NCBI GenBank assembly: GCA_021030905.1
Contig: JAGFMI010000005.1
Span: forward strand, 1,984,001-2,048,000
Direction of reading: 5' to 3'
Length of the DNA: 64,000 nucleotides
Source of the DNA: Pyrenula massariospora
Taxonomy: Eukaryota > Ascomycota > Eurotiomycetes > Pyrenulales > Pyrenulaceae
Shown: piece after piece, positions 1 through 11,640 of the stretch
Layout of the letters: every line of letters begins with the position of its first letter
Numbering within the stretch: the stretch's first letter is position 1
Notes under the pieces: model-generated
Database searches by the model: none
What the model was told of the DNA's origin: nothing
What the model saw: only the letters and a program-made list of their open reading frames with translations
Made by a program: the position numbers and the translations under genes

Positions 1-576
1 AAAGCAAACCAGTAGTGAAAGCGGTACTTCTTCAGATCTGCGAAGGAGAGCACAACAAATGAGGCGAGAAGCGATGGACAGGAGTAAATTGTCCCGTCAT
101 TAATGGCTTCCCATATCTGAAAAGGGCACATGATCAGCCTCCGTTGTCAGTAATGGAGACCTGATTAATTAGAATAACCTTACTGTTCGGCCGGCTTGCT
201 GGAGAAAGCCAGCTTTGTCTAGGTTCTTATACTCTTCGATCGTATTTACATTCTTGATGATGCCTTCTGCTCTGTAGAGGCCCGCTGGAACTCTACGAAA
301 GAGAGTGAACTTGTTTCAGCATGGGAAAAATTCACCAGAATCGCCGGAATTTAGCGAACGGAAAATGCAGAATATGGAGACATACTCATCACTTGTCAAC
401 GCATTTCCATGTATTTGCATCCGACAGCTAGCCTCAGGTGAATCCGCCGGACGTATTTCATACAGACCTAAGAGTTTCCGTGCAGAATCATCAAGTTTGT
501 CATGGTTAACCTTGTGGGAAGCCAGAGATCCCCAGAAGGGCAGCTCAATATCGGATGCGAAAGGGACGTATTGCAT
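1..576 (-). CDS. ATG7: Autophagy E1-like enzyme Atg7, N-terminal part (runs off the window start)
   Basis: Atg7 is the E1-like enzyme that activates Atg8 and Atg12 in autophagy. Three exons are visible on the minus strand: 576-386, 292-184 and 116-1, with GT-AG introns between. The product begins [18 protein letters not shown] and continues through the region reading LLGLYEIRP, then [21 protein letters not shown], then [20 protein letters not shown]. This is the conserved N-terminal Atg7 domain that binds the Atg3/Atg10 E2 enzymes. The ATP-binding and catalytic-cysteine half lies beyond base 1. The start at 576 is supported because the conserved family sequence begins at exactly that Met. Identification is by recognition of the family sequence; the partial status is simply the window edge. 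Confidence 0.93.
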
Positions 577-1096
577 CCTGAAACCAAAGAGAGAGAAGAT
601 AAATGGAATAGGGAAGATGAAACTTTCAGGGTTGCTGTATGAGGAATTTTGAAGAGAGCTCGTGCCTAAAGCGACGATGACTTGACATCTGATCTGGTTT
701 GGACCTCATGATGATCTCCTGATATCTCGTGGCGGGAAGCCTATCGGACCAGGTACGCCCGTCGGCGCAGCTTTCAGGGTTGTTTGCCTCGTTTGCTCAT
801 TTTCCAGTAATTATGCATCACGTGACTCGCCTGCGAAGCTCTTCGTTGCGTACCAACGTCATTGTACCTCATGGAGTGCTCTATCATTGTGATCTAGTCA
901 GATAACAATCGATTGGATGCTCAAAAACCGAATATGAGATGCACAGATGGATTTATTCCTGGAAAGGACCAAGTCGGGAGTGTTTAAGGAACACGGTTTT
1001 GTGTGGAACACTTTGTGAGATGGGTATTAAAGACTACAATAACATGCCCGGGTATATATAGTGCGCCAAAATAGCAAACGGTCGAAGACTAGATAT
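577..1096. other. Intergenic: ATG7 upstream region and permease 3' region
   Basis: No convincing gene. This stretch holds the ATG7 promoter/5' UTR side and the 3' flank of the permease. A TATA-like AT run lies near 1053-1060. Confidence 0.5.
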
Positions 1097-3628
1097 TCAT
1101 TTCATCCATGCCCAAATCCAGATCAAGAAATTGCGGCCGTTTCCTATCGTAATACCATGATCTGGAAGCTCCAACCTTCCCTTTCTTCTTGCACTCGTGA
1201 CTTGTACAGCATTTCGGAGATCATTGGATCTTTCAGGACGCCATCGTGACAAGTTGAAGCCATGCTTTCGGAGTTTGTAGCCTAGGATGAGTAGAATAAA
1301 AACGGGGATCTGAAATTTCATGAGCATTCAAAGCTGCTTTGGCAAAAGAGACAAGTTAGACTCACACTGATGTATGAAGCGACGAATCTTCGAACATCGA
1401 AGGGTCGTTCCAGGAATGGTACAATGCCATTGAAAAGTAATAAGATCAGGCAAGCACTCATCCCATACAGCGCCTTCAGCCATTGCCCATGGGATTTGTA
1501 CGGATAGCGAGGGTGGTTTCGGTCATAGGTGGCGGCCTGGGTCTCCGAGGCATTTCCGTATGTTTTGAAGTTTTCCAATCTATGTCGTTGTCCCAGGTCA
1601 GCCACGTTATAATAGATTAGATAGGAAGGCTTTCTCACGTTCTGAAGAAGTTGAGGTAAGTCGCACAAATAATGATATAGACGATTAGACACGAGACCGT
1701 GCAATTTGCTGCAAGCTCGCTCAACCGCTAGTTGCTTGTCAGTAACAGGTCTTTAATGATAACGTTTTCGGAGACGCACCACTCCAGGACCGCCAGTACG
1801 GCCCATAAATCCGATCAACATCACAGCAGCTGTAAATAGAATAGCTCTCACGGGAACACCGGAGCGGCATTGACGCAGTCTTCGTGTGATGAACTCCGGG
1901 CCAGTCTGATCCCGCAATGCAAGGGTATGCAAGACCCTTGAAGCAACGTACATCGAGTTGATTGCGCACGTGAAAGATGACACAACGAAGACGGCATTGA
2001 AAAAGTGCGCCAGTCCAGGCAGACCAGCCTCCACCACAGCAATAATGAATATCGAATGAGACCCAACTGACTGCCCTTTGCCATTGATGAATGGGTGGTC
2101 TCGGGGGACAAGAAAAGAAGCCGTCAACACTGCCATGACGTATAAGGTGACGATGCGAAGTGATATTTTACGGGCAGCCATTTTCATAGCTTCAGATTTC
2201 ACCAAAGCTCTGCTCTCGGAAGCTGTCGCGGCTACGATATCCATACCAAGGTATGCGAATATGACATTGACCATAGTTGTCCTGTAAAACGACTTATTAG
2301 GGGTTGAGAGATAGATCGAACATTCGAACATACCACATCCCAAGAAATGATCCGATCGTACCCTTGATTTGTCGTTGGAAATCACCCTGCTCGTCTTTGA
2401 CAGCGAACATATACGAGAAAAATGAATATGGTGAGTCCCAGTCTAGAAACGAGTGTTGGCCGTTGCCGAAGAAGAGCGGATAAGACAATGTTGGTAGGGC
2501 TAACTTACATTTAGTGCCAAGTGGTTGGTCATAGTATGCATTCGCTCTTGCTATACGTGGATCTTCATTAGTACAATGTTTTTATATTGTGTAGGCGAAA
2601 GAACGTACGGTTCATGGTGTCCAAAATGACCATCAAAACTATGATAAGCGTGATAAAGACCAACTTGACGCATCCGAAGAAATATTCAAGTTCTCCGAAA
2701 TACTAAATTTTCTGAATTAGTCCGAACTCGCAATCGCATCTCAAGCCTCTAAATGGAGGAAGTCGGCGCATACCCGAACTGGAAACATATTGATCGCGGT
2801 CGCGCAAAACAGGCACAAAGCGATCCACACGGCAGGGTCGACTTTCTCGCCAACTGACCACGACAAAAAGGTTTTGCCATCGTCGTAGCGGAACTTGATT
2901 GAATTGCTTGCAGCGACGAGCTCATCGGCAGCAAGAACAGCATAAGCGAACCTTCCAATAGTTAGGGAAAAAGAATTCGATCCCGCCCTTCTCGTAGAGC
3001 TTACCAGTATATCCATCCCACTGCAAAACCAACACCGCGATCCAGAAAGCGGCGAGGAAACTCCATGATCGGCGCATTGACAGGAAGTAAAGCCGTCATT
3101 TCCCCCAAACTGGATATAACGGAAGATACGACGGTGCCAATGAGTACGTAGCTGAGGACGGCGCCACCGGGTCCAGCGCCTGCGAGCGATCTACCGCTTC
3201 CGAGAAAAAGTCCTTTGAGACAAATGAGCCGGTCTCCTGTAGTCAGACATCATTAGAAGACTACTCACCGTTCCCTATTGTTCTGAACAAAGGCGTCTCT
3301 CGTTAGATGCTGGAAAATAATTGTAGAGCTGGCATTCAAACATACCCAGAGAAGGCAATCATGTTGATCTGCCTCTCACTTAAAACGCGCCTGGATCCAG
3401 ATAAGTACAATCTCAAAAATCTATGATGCTGGCTTCGGACCATAGACTCTCCCCTCCACGGTCCAAATGTTCCTCGGGTTTTGACGGCATATCCAGTGAA
3501 GGATCGAAGTCTTCAAAGCCCACCTGAGTTTCTCCATCGTTGATAGACGAGATCCGCTGGCTACTTGGTTGACTGTATTCATGGACAACCGGGGAGATGG
3601 CCTCAGCCTTTCCGTGATCCATGGTCAA
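1097..3628 (-). CDS. Amino acid permease (AAT/YAT-type APC superfamily transporter)
   Basis: Plasma-membrane amino acid/proton symporter, split by about ten short introns. In order, the exons encode: a hydrophilic N-terminus; LSERQINMIAFSG (about 3390-3347); TIGNG; GLFLGSGRSLAGAGPGGAV and PVNAPIMEFPRRFLDRGVGFAVGW (about 3245-3003); the stretch ending NMFPVR (near 2774); YFGELEYFFGCVKLVFI; AYYDQPLG; WDSPYSFFSYMFAV; the long exon with VNVIFAYLGMDIVAATASE (from about 2290); NASETQAATYDRNHPRYPYKS (1500s); and the tail GYKLRKHGFNLSRWRPERS ending at 1097. These are hallmark segments of fungal general amino acid permeases with about 12 membrane spans. The long upstream Met ORF (3628-3413) reads a plausible acidic cytoplasmic tail but lies in a different frame from LSERQINM. 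The frame joining the first membrane span opens at an in-frame Met at 3443, so the true start is either 3443 or upstream of a frame change. Substrate is not predictable. Confidence 0.88.
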
Positions 3629-4429
3629 GCAGAGAATTCAATTGAGGTTCATTCGAACGTGTCGATAGTGACCGAGGGGCTGAAGAAGAGCTGAAGGTCC
3701 TTCCAAGGCAGAAATTGCCCGTGGAGGGCGTGTTCGCATTTTGTGTCGCGGCGGTCGAGGACCGCCATCTCGAAGCAGATGATGATCTTGATTCGCAGTC
3801 GTACTGCATGGCCGCATTTCACCAAGTCTAGAATACGATTGACAGGGGAGGTGGTGGCCGGGTGCAGGCAACGCAGCAGATACAGGGGCAGCCCACCAAT
3901 TGAGCGGTGGGTTGGCTGGCGAGCGTGCATCGGAAGTCGTTGCTACGAGCCCTTGGCGGCGCCACCTCCGCCCGAGCACGGTTAGGCCGGGGCCCCGATC
4001 TTAATAATAGCAGGTCCTGTCCGCTGTGCCCCTCAACTCTGCAGATTCTCGCCTCGCCAGCCATCGATAAGGTAGAACCAAGCAAAGCTAGGAATCTTTT
4101 GAGCCCCGGCTAGCCCAGGAAAGCCCAACTCAGGTTAATCTGGAGCCATGTGCAACATCCAAAGTCGGCCATTCAGCTCCCAATTCGCACAGGATGGCGC
4201 GCAGCTGGTTGTTACACACGACACCCTTACCACGGCAGGAGCCTGGGAGCCTCGGCCACCAGCAATCTAACGTCGTCTCCTGCCGGCCTCACGATCGTCG
4301 TCATCTGTCATAGAAGTTTCCAACGGTGCCACCGCCAATGAGACAACAGCCACAACGTCCACGGTGAAGCGGGACGCGCTCGCTCATGAGGAGCCTCCAG
4401 GAACGGTCTAATGCTTCGACGCAACGACG
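3629..4429. other. Intergenic between divergent permease and WD40-like gene
   Basis: GC-rich region between two divergently transcribed genes, likely holding both promoters. Several long open frames occur on both strands (for example 3638-3979 and 3907-4113), but their Arg/Pro-rich composition is what high GC content gives by chance. No gene is called. Confidence 0.5.
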
Positions 4430-7400
4430 ATGGCATCTCCAGCCTCGTCATCGTCGCTGTTTCAGCGACTGGTCAATGTCTGGAGGCTCTTATCGCTACG
4501 ATGTGATGTCGACAATGTGCTCTTGGAACTGCTCGGCCAGTTTTCCATGGAAAAGATTTATGCCGATGGCGACAACGACACATATCAGAACCTGGTGACT
4601 GCCTGGTTGGCGCAGCTCAACGCCATCTTTTACATCCAACGAATGTCGTTGCCGTCCGGCGACGTGCAGCCTGAGCGGTATTTGGGGTTTCTGGCCAGCT
4701 GGGAGGTGATTGCTCGTGTGATAGAGTTTACTGCACAAATAATAGCGGAGGCTAAAGAAAAGCTATGGGATGCCCCGCTAATAAGAGACAAATATCTTCC
4801 TCAGGCATTACTGTCCATGCTCCGAGTGCTTCTGCTCCACCCGAAAGCGCCATCAAACCAGCGGGCAAAGGAACGACGAGCTCGTTTTTCACGCATTCAT
4901 AGTTCCCTCGAGCGCGTCTATGACACGTATCCCGCGCCACGATCATTCTTGCTATCGATCTGCAGAGACATGACGACTTATCTTTGCACGAATCCCGACT
5001 TACTCGAGCTACCACCGAGGCTGAAGCAGGAGCTACCGACTCTGGCATCGAAAATGGTATGATACATTCGTCAAGTGCTAAAGGTGGAAAGCTTCTGGAG
5101 ACTAATTTGCTTTGTCATACTTAGTACCCTCTACGAAACTGTCTCTCCTCGCAATACGTTTCGACCATCGTACCACCCGACGATTATTCAGGGAGCTGGT
5201 TGTCGCAATTCCTAGCACTTCGGGACGTTTTACATTTCCTCGTTGGCGCATCAATCCAATACGTTGTCTATCAAGAGACTAGTGACATGCGCCTTCTGAC
5301 GTCTTCTGCCAAGACCCGCAACGCTCTCCTACGAGCTCTTGACAATATGCGCCTTCCACCACATTTGTCCAAGCAAAATTTGATTGCCTCGTTCACTTGT
5401 TACCTCCGAATGGTTCTTCCAGACACTCCGATGCTCCCTCGACGGGAGGCTCCATTATACCAGGTCGACGAGAATGAAATAGACGCATTGGATGATCTTT
5501 GTCGGAAATTTGAGGATCGTAATATGATACAACGTGTAAGCGATAGGGAAATGATGCATGGCATCTCAGAAATTAAGCGCAGCATTGCACTTGTGGATGA
5601 TCCTACTGGCCATTTCAGCTCTCCTTATCCAACACTATACGCACTGAACTGTCAGAACTGTCATGTCGCCGGTGGTTCTCAGCTAAGATCTTTTGACGAG
5701 TTTAAGCTGCCCGTAAGTCCCTCGCTCCTCAACTCTTCCTATCAATCTTCTTTGCCAGGTTGTCCTGCGATACGTCGATCTAGCATTCAACAATCAGCAA
5801 GCTAATCGGATTATTAACACAGCTCGATCCTCATGAACCAACCCCATCAAGCCTCCCAGCATCCAAATGCGTCTACTGCGGAGAAGTTGTCACAAAGGTG
5901 CAGGAGATAGCACTTGTAAGATACGCCTGGGAATTGCTGAAGCCTATCGACTATAACATGGATACAATTGGACTTGAGAGACACTTGCCGACACGGTTCC
6001 AACTGATGCCCCCAAAGTCCGACCTTCGTTCAGCGTCAAATTCAGAAGAAGTCAGGATGCATCTACCAGATGCGGATAACTTGAGCCCGATTGCCGTGAG
6101 TCCAACAGCTACCGAGTCTACACTACCCTTTCAGAGTGGCCAATCCACGTCTCCATTAAGTATCCCGTCTACTCTAGATCGCTCCCGAAGCGTTCCCGAT
6201 ATTCTTTCACCACCTCGGTCCCCAGGTCTCCGCCTGGCCTTGAGTTCACCGCTAAGCGACCAGTTTCCCTCAGAAGGCTCAACGTGTCTGGATAAATCCT
6301 CCCATGACGACTTGAAGAGCTCGCCACCAAAGATGCGGCCTCCGCCTCTCCGGAGGCCAACGTTGGATCTTCCGCTCTCACCTATACCATTCTCACCTGA
6401 CACTGTAGGTCCTCCGATGGATTTCCCGTTCCAACCCTCGCCGATTCCCGTATCCGAGTCCGTCCAATTTCCCAAGATCGATCTGGCTTCGCCGCCAGCA
6501 CCACTGGAGAAGCGTCGATCCAAATGGAGATCAAAGCTTACGATCTCTCGAAAAGATTCAACCACGGCCTCGAGGGACTCAAGCTCACTATCGTCCTCGA
6601 CTCTTGAATCTCAAAAGCTTGAAGAAATTGGTTTGGATGGCTTATTGAGAGCCTCGAAAGCTGCAGCACGAGCGAAAGTCTCTAAGAATGTTAATGTGGC
6701 CCTCTCACAGAATTCGACATTGGCGCTCTTCTGGACGCAACCACTCGTACATATTTGGGACGTTGGATCATCTCCCCCTCATATGATTAGGTCAATCGCG
6801 ACACAGAGCAGCTGTGTTCTGGCGGCAGTGACAAAGGTCTATCTCGCCTACGTTGTAGGAACTAGGGACCAGAAACTCACCGTGAGTCATTAGACCACAT
6901 AATTTAGCCTAGGCTTTACACTGACGAAACCAAACCAGTTGCGAATCGTCAACCTTATTCAACAGTCAGTTCCCGTGCTCGAGTATAGAATGCCATCATC
7001 CCTCTGGTGCAGAAGTATTGCTATCTGCCCTAAGGAAAATTGTGTCGCCGTTGGCTTCGATAAATCTATTGTTCGATTGTACAGAACAGAAATGACAGCA
7101 GAGCCTCGAGAGGATCGCCTGCACAGTCGCTACCATCGAGATTGTAGAGACTGTCCTCCAGTGGAAACTCTCTCATTTTCAAGTGACGGGCTTGCCCTTC
7201 TTGCCAGTACTAGGAACATTAAGACTGGTATAGTACAATTGTTTTCATGGCAATTTCCCTTTTTAGAATTTCAAGAGCATATATCTTGCCGATATCATGT
7301 GCCCTTACACGAATCGGAAGACAATGGAGTCTCTTCGGCTAGTTATCGCTCCAAGTCTGGAGGGGAAGAAGACTTGATCTGCGTCACCACTTGGACGCAG

Positions 7401-7999
7401 TCAGGGGTGCCTGTTCTAGTGCAACCAAAGGATGGGCACCGGACAGATATCGGAAGGACTATTGTCTCGAAGGGCCATGGAAAACTTGGAAATCGTATCC
7501 AATGTGCTTCCTTCTCTAATTCCGGCAGAGAGCTTGCTATCGTCAACGATAAGGGATACCTGTATTACGTTTCCAGCTTAAACTCGAATCAGCTACCTAT
7601 CCGAAGGCTGGCAACATCCAGAGAGCTCACGGCGAAGTCTGACTCTTTTGCAATGACGTTCACAACAATCCACGATGAAGAAACAATTCTTCTAGCGTGG
7701 ACTGACCCAGCAAAAGCTGTAGCATACGTCAAGAAAGTACCTGTGCTTCCCCATGTAAGCATTGTCATAAATTTATCTTTCTCATTGCGTTATTAAAGCT
7801 CATCTCTATACAGGGTGATGTCCGTATGCCACACAGCCCTACGACTGCTTCCATGCCAGTTCAAGCTGAATTATCTGCCGAGCCCAGAGAATCTTCAAAA
7901 ATGCCAGTCGAACTTGAAACAAACGAGCTCTCGCCGCCTCCAGCCTTTTCATTACCAAGAGAATTCCCTTCAGACTCAAAAGAAGATTTTGATGACTAG
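4430..7999 (+). CDS. Large uncharacterised fungal protein with WD40-like C-terminal half
   Basis: Five exons with clean GT-AG borders: 4430-5056, 5125-5712, 5823-6881, 6939-7754 and 7814-7999, giving about 1090 residues. The N-terminal 400 residues are helix-rich (MASPASSSSLFQRLVNVWRL). A pair of CxxC motifs (CQNC near residue 386 and CVYCG near residue 423) could bind one zinc ion and spans the second intron. Residues about 440-640 are Ser/Pro-rich and look disordered, with many SP/TP sites. From about 690 on, the sequence resembles WD40 blades (VHIWDVGSS, VAVGFDKSIVRLYRTEM, LSFSSDGLALLASTR, CASFSNSGRELAIVND). The start is the first Met of the long first exon. No characterised orthologue is recognised; a scaffold role is inference from the beta-propeller-like part only. 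Confidence 0.8.
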
Positions 8000-8600
8000 C
8001 AGACAATGGTACAAATTACCTGGACTTATGTACCTCACGCAAATGCGGCTTCACCCTGTGGTAGCGCACTACCAAAGATACCAAAGATACTGAAAGAATT
8101 ATCAGACCAAACGAAAGCGGCATAGAGGCCCATACAAGATTTTTACGTCGTGAGAGTTTGAGACCAATCCTTTTGGAATTCATCTTTTGAGCGAATAGAT
8201 TTCAGGGAAACAGGCTTCCGTGTTGAAGTCTATCTCGTTAGCGAACCACAAACTACAAAAGTAGCCTCCAACGCTTCATCCCGTACTATATACCCCAGCA
8301 GCGTGCTGTCTTTTGAGGAGGGGAAAGAAAATAGCATTCGTGTTTGACCCGGCGTTTCGGAATAAGTCCAACTTATTGGGATACTTGGAAGGATTTCATG
8401 GGATGCATGCATGGAGAGGGATGTTCTGAGTCGATTGGCAATACCCACAGAATACGAAAAGGCTATAAGAGTAGGAATGTGTCTGATGGCTTTCGGCTCG
8501 TTGATGATCTCTAAACTTGGGACCACGGGGAGGCGTTCTCATAGAGGCAACTCGCTAATCTAAGCAATTCTTTTCATATCTTTAAAATCTGAAATATCCG
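8000..8600 (+). other. Coding-like relic or long 3' region downstream of the WD40-like gene
   Basis: Past the stop at 7999 the same frame continues to look protein-like in several stretches separated by stops, for example VEVYLVSEPQTTKVASNASS around 8230-8290. Another frame then reads LSRLAIPTEYEKAIRVG and LMAFGSLMISK around 8420-8510. No start codon or clean ORF is present. It may be a decayed gene or a formerly longer C-terminus. Function unknown. Confidence 0.3.
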
Positions 8601-8832
8601 AAGCTTAAGGTATACTTCTTAAGTACTCACCGTTACTCACATCCCGCCAACTGGAAGCCAATCATGATAGCGTCATCAACGTATGTGAATGGAATTATAC
8701 TATTGAAAATTCAGCCACATATTTTCTAGACATACTGCAATGACCCAATTGCCGTCGGAGAAGAAAAATTGTAGCCCACCATTAACGTTATACGTAAGTG
8801 TAATTATTCCCGCCTCTCGGATCGCCAAAGTA

Positions 8833-8867
8833 ACGCGTGCACGACGCGTTCGAGGCGCTGCACGCGT
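8833..8867 (+). promoter_or_regulatory. Three clustered ACGCGT boxes (MluI cell-cycle box-like) upstream of DCD1
   Basis: ACGCGT occurs at 8833-8838, 8844-8849 and 8862-8867. The outer two are embedded in a perfect 9-base inverted repeat, ACGCGTGCA / TGCACGCGT (8833-8841 and 8859-8867). The cluster ends 219 bases before the DCD1 start codon. In yeasts ACGCGT is the binding core of the MBF (Mbp1/Swi6-type) G1/S factor, which drives DNA-precursor genes. The functional reading is inference. Confidence 0.6.
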
Positions 8868-9086
8868 CAGTATTATCGTCGTTCAAATACCAAAATTCGT
8901 TATAGAAGAATTATTTTCATTGAATTTGTTGGATCAGAAGCCAATTAGCTGCCTGGGTCAAGAAATGATCAGGATAAATGCGAAACTAAATGGTATTGAC
9001 CACAAGCTTAGCTTCGTGCAAGACCTCGTCCGAGAATTTGATTAAGATCTCAGCCTTATTTCATTTCTCAAGGCTCTTGACCAAGC

Positions 9087-10229
9087 ATGCTGATCGGAAT
9101 CTGTGGAGGTTTCTGCTCTTCACCTGGAACGATCGGAACACATTAGACTAACGTCGATCAGGACTTTGCTCTGGCAAAAAGTCTATCGCTGATTACTTGG
9201 TTCAGAAGCATGGCTTCCAACAAATACAACTCGTCGAAACACCTGTGACACCTCCGGCTGATGGAAAGGAAGGTGACCAGGTGGTGATACGAGCTGGCCC
9301 AGACTCTGAGATTGGCTTCTACGACACCGAGGCGCTAGTCGACTATGTTACGAAACGTTGGAGGGAACACTTTGTCATGACCAACATTCGAGATGAGAAA
9401 TCCCTTGACCTCCTGCTACGACGCCCATTTTTTCTCTTTGTTAATGTTGATGCGCCTCTTCTCTTACGGTGGAAGCGTTACAGTGACAAGTACCGCTCCC
9501 AACCTATGACAATCAATTCCACTCAACTCAGCCTAACCACTATATAGGTGCACAACATCTGGCGCATCCCCAGTTCCCCTCACCGATTTCGTGGAAGCCA
9601 GTGACGAAGAAATGTATTACTCCGCCACTCCCTCATCCACCCGCGGAATCACGCACATGGCCGACCGTCCCTCCGTCCTTCGCATTTTCAACATCTCCGA
9701 CTCCCTCCCCTCCCTCCACACCACCCTTGACTCCCTTGACCTGACCAGTGAGCAACGCCTCCGCCCTTCCTGGGACACGTACTTTATGGAACTCGCCTCC
9801 CTCGCCGCCCAGCGCAGCAACTGCATGAAGCGCCGCGTGGGCTGCGTCCTCGTCCGCGAGCGCCGCGTCATCAGCACGGGCTACAACGGCACGCCGCGGA
9901 ACATCAGGAACTGCAACGAGGGCGGGTGTACGCGGTGCAATGGTGGACATGGGGCTGGCGCGGCGTTGAGCACATGTCTGTGTCTGCATGCGGAGGAGAA
10001 CGCGTTGCTGGAGGCGGGGCGGGAGAGGATCAGGGAGGGAAGTATTCTCTACTGTGATACTTGTCCTTGCTTGACCTGTGCGGTGAAGATTACGCAGGTG
10101 GGGATTGGAGAGGTGGTGTATGCGCAGGGGTATAATATGGACAAGGAGACGGCGGAGGTGTTGAAGGAGGGAGGCGTGAAGCTGAGGCAGTTCTCACTAC
10201 CGCCTAAGAGCGGTCTGGTCGGAGCTTAA
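9087..10229 (+). CDS. DCD1: Deoxycytidylate (dCMP) deaminase
   Basis: Converts dCMP to dUMP, feeding thymidylate synthesis. Exons are 9087-9108, 9162-9489 and 9548-10229. The tiny first exon encodes MLIGICGG and joins the next as LCSGKKSIADYL, giving the P-loop-like N-terminus shared with yeast Dcd1; this fixes the start although the exon is only 22 bases. The C-terminal third is the cytidine/deoxycytidylate deaminase domain: RSNCMKRRVGCVLV, the substrate-side GYNGTPRN, the zinc/catalytic HAEENA, and the zinc cysteines in CDTCPCLTCAVKI. The segment before it (FVNVDAPLLLRWKRY) matches the kinase-like N-terminal half of fungal enzymes. Upstream lies a triple ACGCGT cluster expected for S-phase control. 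The full domain set is present and the enzyme looks intact. Confidence 0.95.
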
Positions 10230-11200
10230 CTAAGGAGATGGATACCCAAGATGACGACTATCTGTAAAGTCGGTGAACAGCAATCAATGGAGTTGGGAAG
10301 AGGTGAGCCCCAATGGCCCTGGAAAAGCTTCTGGTGGAGAGATTTCGGGATATAGACACGCTGTGATAGAATTAGACCAGCACTGCGAAAGCAGGCGCGA
10401 TACCCAGGGAGCAGGTAGAAAAGCTTTCAATATCACGTGCATGGTGCACTTTCGAGACCGGATTCTAGCTCTAGACTGTTTCTCTTGGCCACAATGCGCT
10501 TCTCCTCCATCCTCCGGCAAAACAGGCAAGACTATGGCTCATATTTTTCGCACTTGTATTAAAAGGTCTTAAATGCTAGACGGAAGGTCGCCGAGAGGCG
10601 GAAAAATGCTTAAGTTCACCTCTGAGAAGGCCAACCGATGGGGCACGGTCCTAAAGACCCGTCGGGCAAGCTCCTGTATACACATCGCGTAACGTAGCAT
10701 CTCACTGACAAGCAAACACACCAACTGATCATGACTTTGATTGATGAAGCGCGTACGGTTGATATGCGTCAAAGGAATCAAAGAAATGCTCCTTTTTGGC
10801 GCGCATGACGCGACTGTATTCTCATTCAGAGAGCACGCTCAGCATAGCCCGCAAGTGTGGCGATGCACACTGTCTGTGTAACGAGAGTCTTGGGCGATTA
10901 CTGGCGTTGAGGTATGTATAATACTTATTGGGCGAATTGATCTAGCGTTCCTTGACTGAATGAGTACTTCGAAGTCAGGATCTGGTGGAGTTGATCCTAT
11001 TGCACTCGCCTCATTCTCGAAATCGAGTGCGTTTTCCATTCTTCACTCATAAGAACGCCTTGTACCGAATACAACAAGACCAAGTGGGGGCATCCAGTAT
11101 AACATTCAATTCCGAGATGTCAGACCCAGTTCACGCTCTTTTTCAAAGGTAAGATAATGATATCGAGGGATTGAGATGATTCTTTGGTCACTCTCCTGAA
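10230..11200. other. Intergenic, no recognised gene
   Basis: Only short ORFs on both strands (for example 10273-10572 plus and 10839-11039 minus), without recognisable motifs or partner exons. No gene is called. Confidence 0.45.
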
Positions 11201-11220
11201 CAAGTCACAGTGTCGCCAGC

Positions 11221-11640
11221 ATGTGGGACGACAAACAGGTGACATTCAGCGAATGGGCTGAAGGTTATGATGAACTCCCGTTCGGCCATCACTACGGGGA
11301 ATCTTGTATTGATATCCCGACAGATGGCACATATGTTCACCAGGAACTAGACCATGGCAAATCTCAGATTCGGCTGTTGACAGTCCAGCCGGCTAGCAAA
11401 AAACTAGCGAGTATCCCGACCAAGAGGATGAACGTCTTATTCATGTGAATGGTCATCCTTTTCCAGTCACGTTCAATCTGGACATCGCGCTTCGATACCT
11501 GCGAGAGCCTTCCGTGCCCCGTGTCTTATAGATCGATGCTATTTGCATATATTCCTAACAAACCGCAATGAAAGACCTCGGAACCTCGAGGTTTGCACCT
11601 CAGTTTCCCGAGGGTCTTAATTTTACACATTTAGTTAGTC
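11221..11640 (+). pseudogene. HET-domain gene relic
   Basis: HET domains trigger incompatibility cell death when unlike fungi fuse. The frame from 11221 reads HQELDHGKSQIRLLTVQPAS, the usual opening of a HET protein. A second frame then gives HVNGHPFPVTFNLDIALRYL and IDAICI (about 11440-11540), the core around the beta-strand WIDAICINQ motif. The two parts are in different frames, a TAG stands where the Trp of that motif is expected, and another stop follows. Nothing of the C-terminal half is visible, so this is a truncated, decayed copy. It lies 0.6 kb upstream of another HET gene on the same strand. Confidence 0.7.

Noticed and set aside
3638-4113. Several long GC-rich ORFs on both strands
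   Set aside because: Mutually overlapping, Arg/Pro-rich, with no motif; best explained as a GC-rich divergent promoter.
8230-8526. Minus-strand ORF with IINEP, recalling HSP70
   Set aside because: Only five residues match; no other HSP70 motif is present, and the opposite strand of the same stretch looks more protein-like.
8740-9045. 101-codon plus-strand ORF
   Set aside because: It overlaps the ACGCGT cluster and the DCD1 promoter/5' region, has no motif, and its Arg/Ala run comes from the repeated ACGCGT words.
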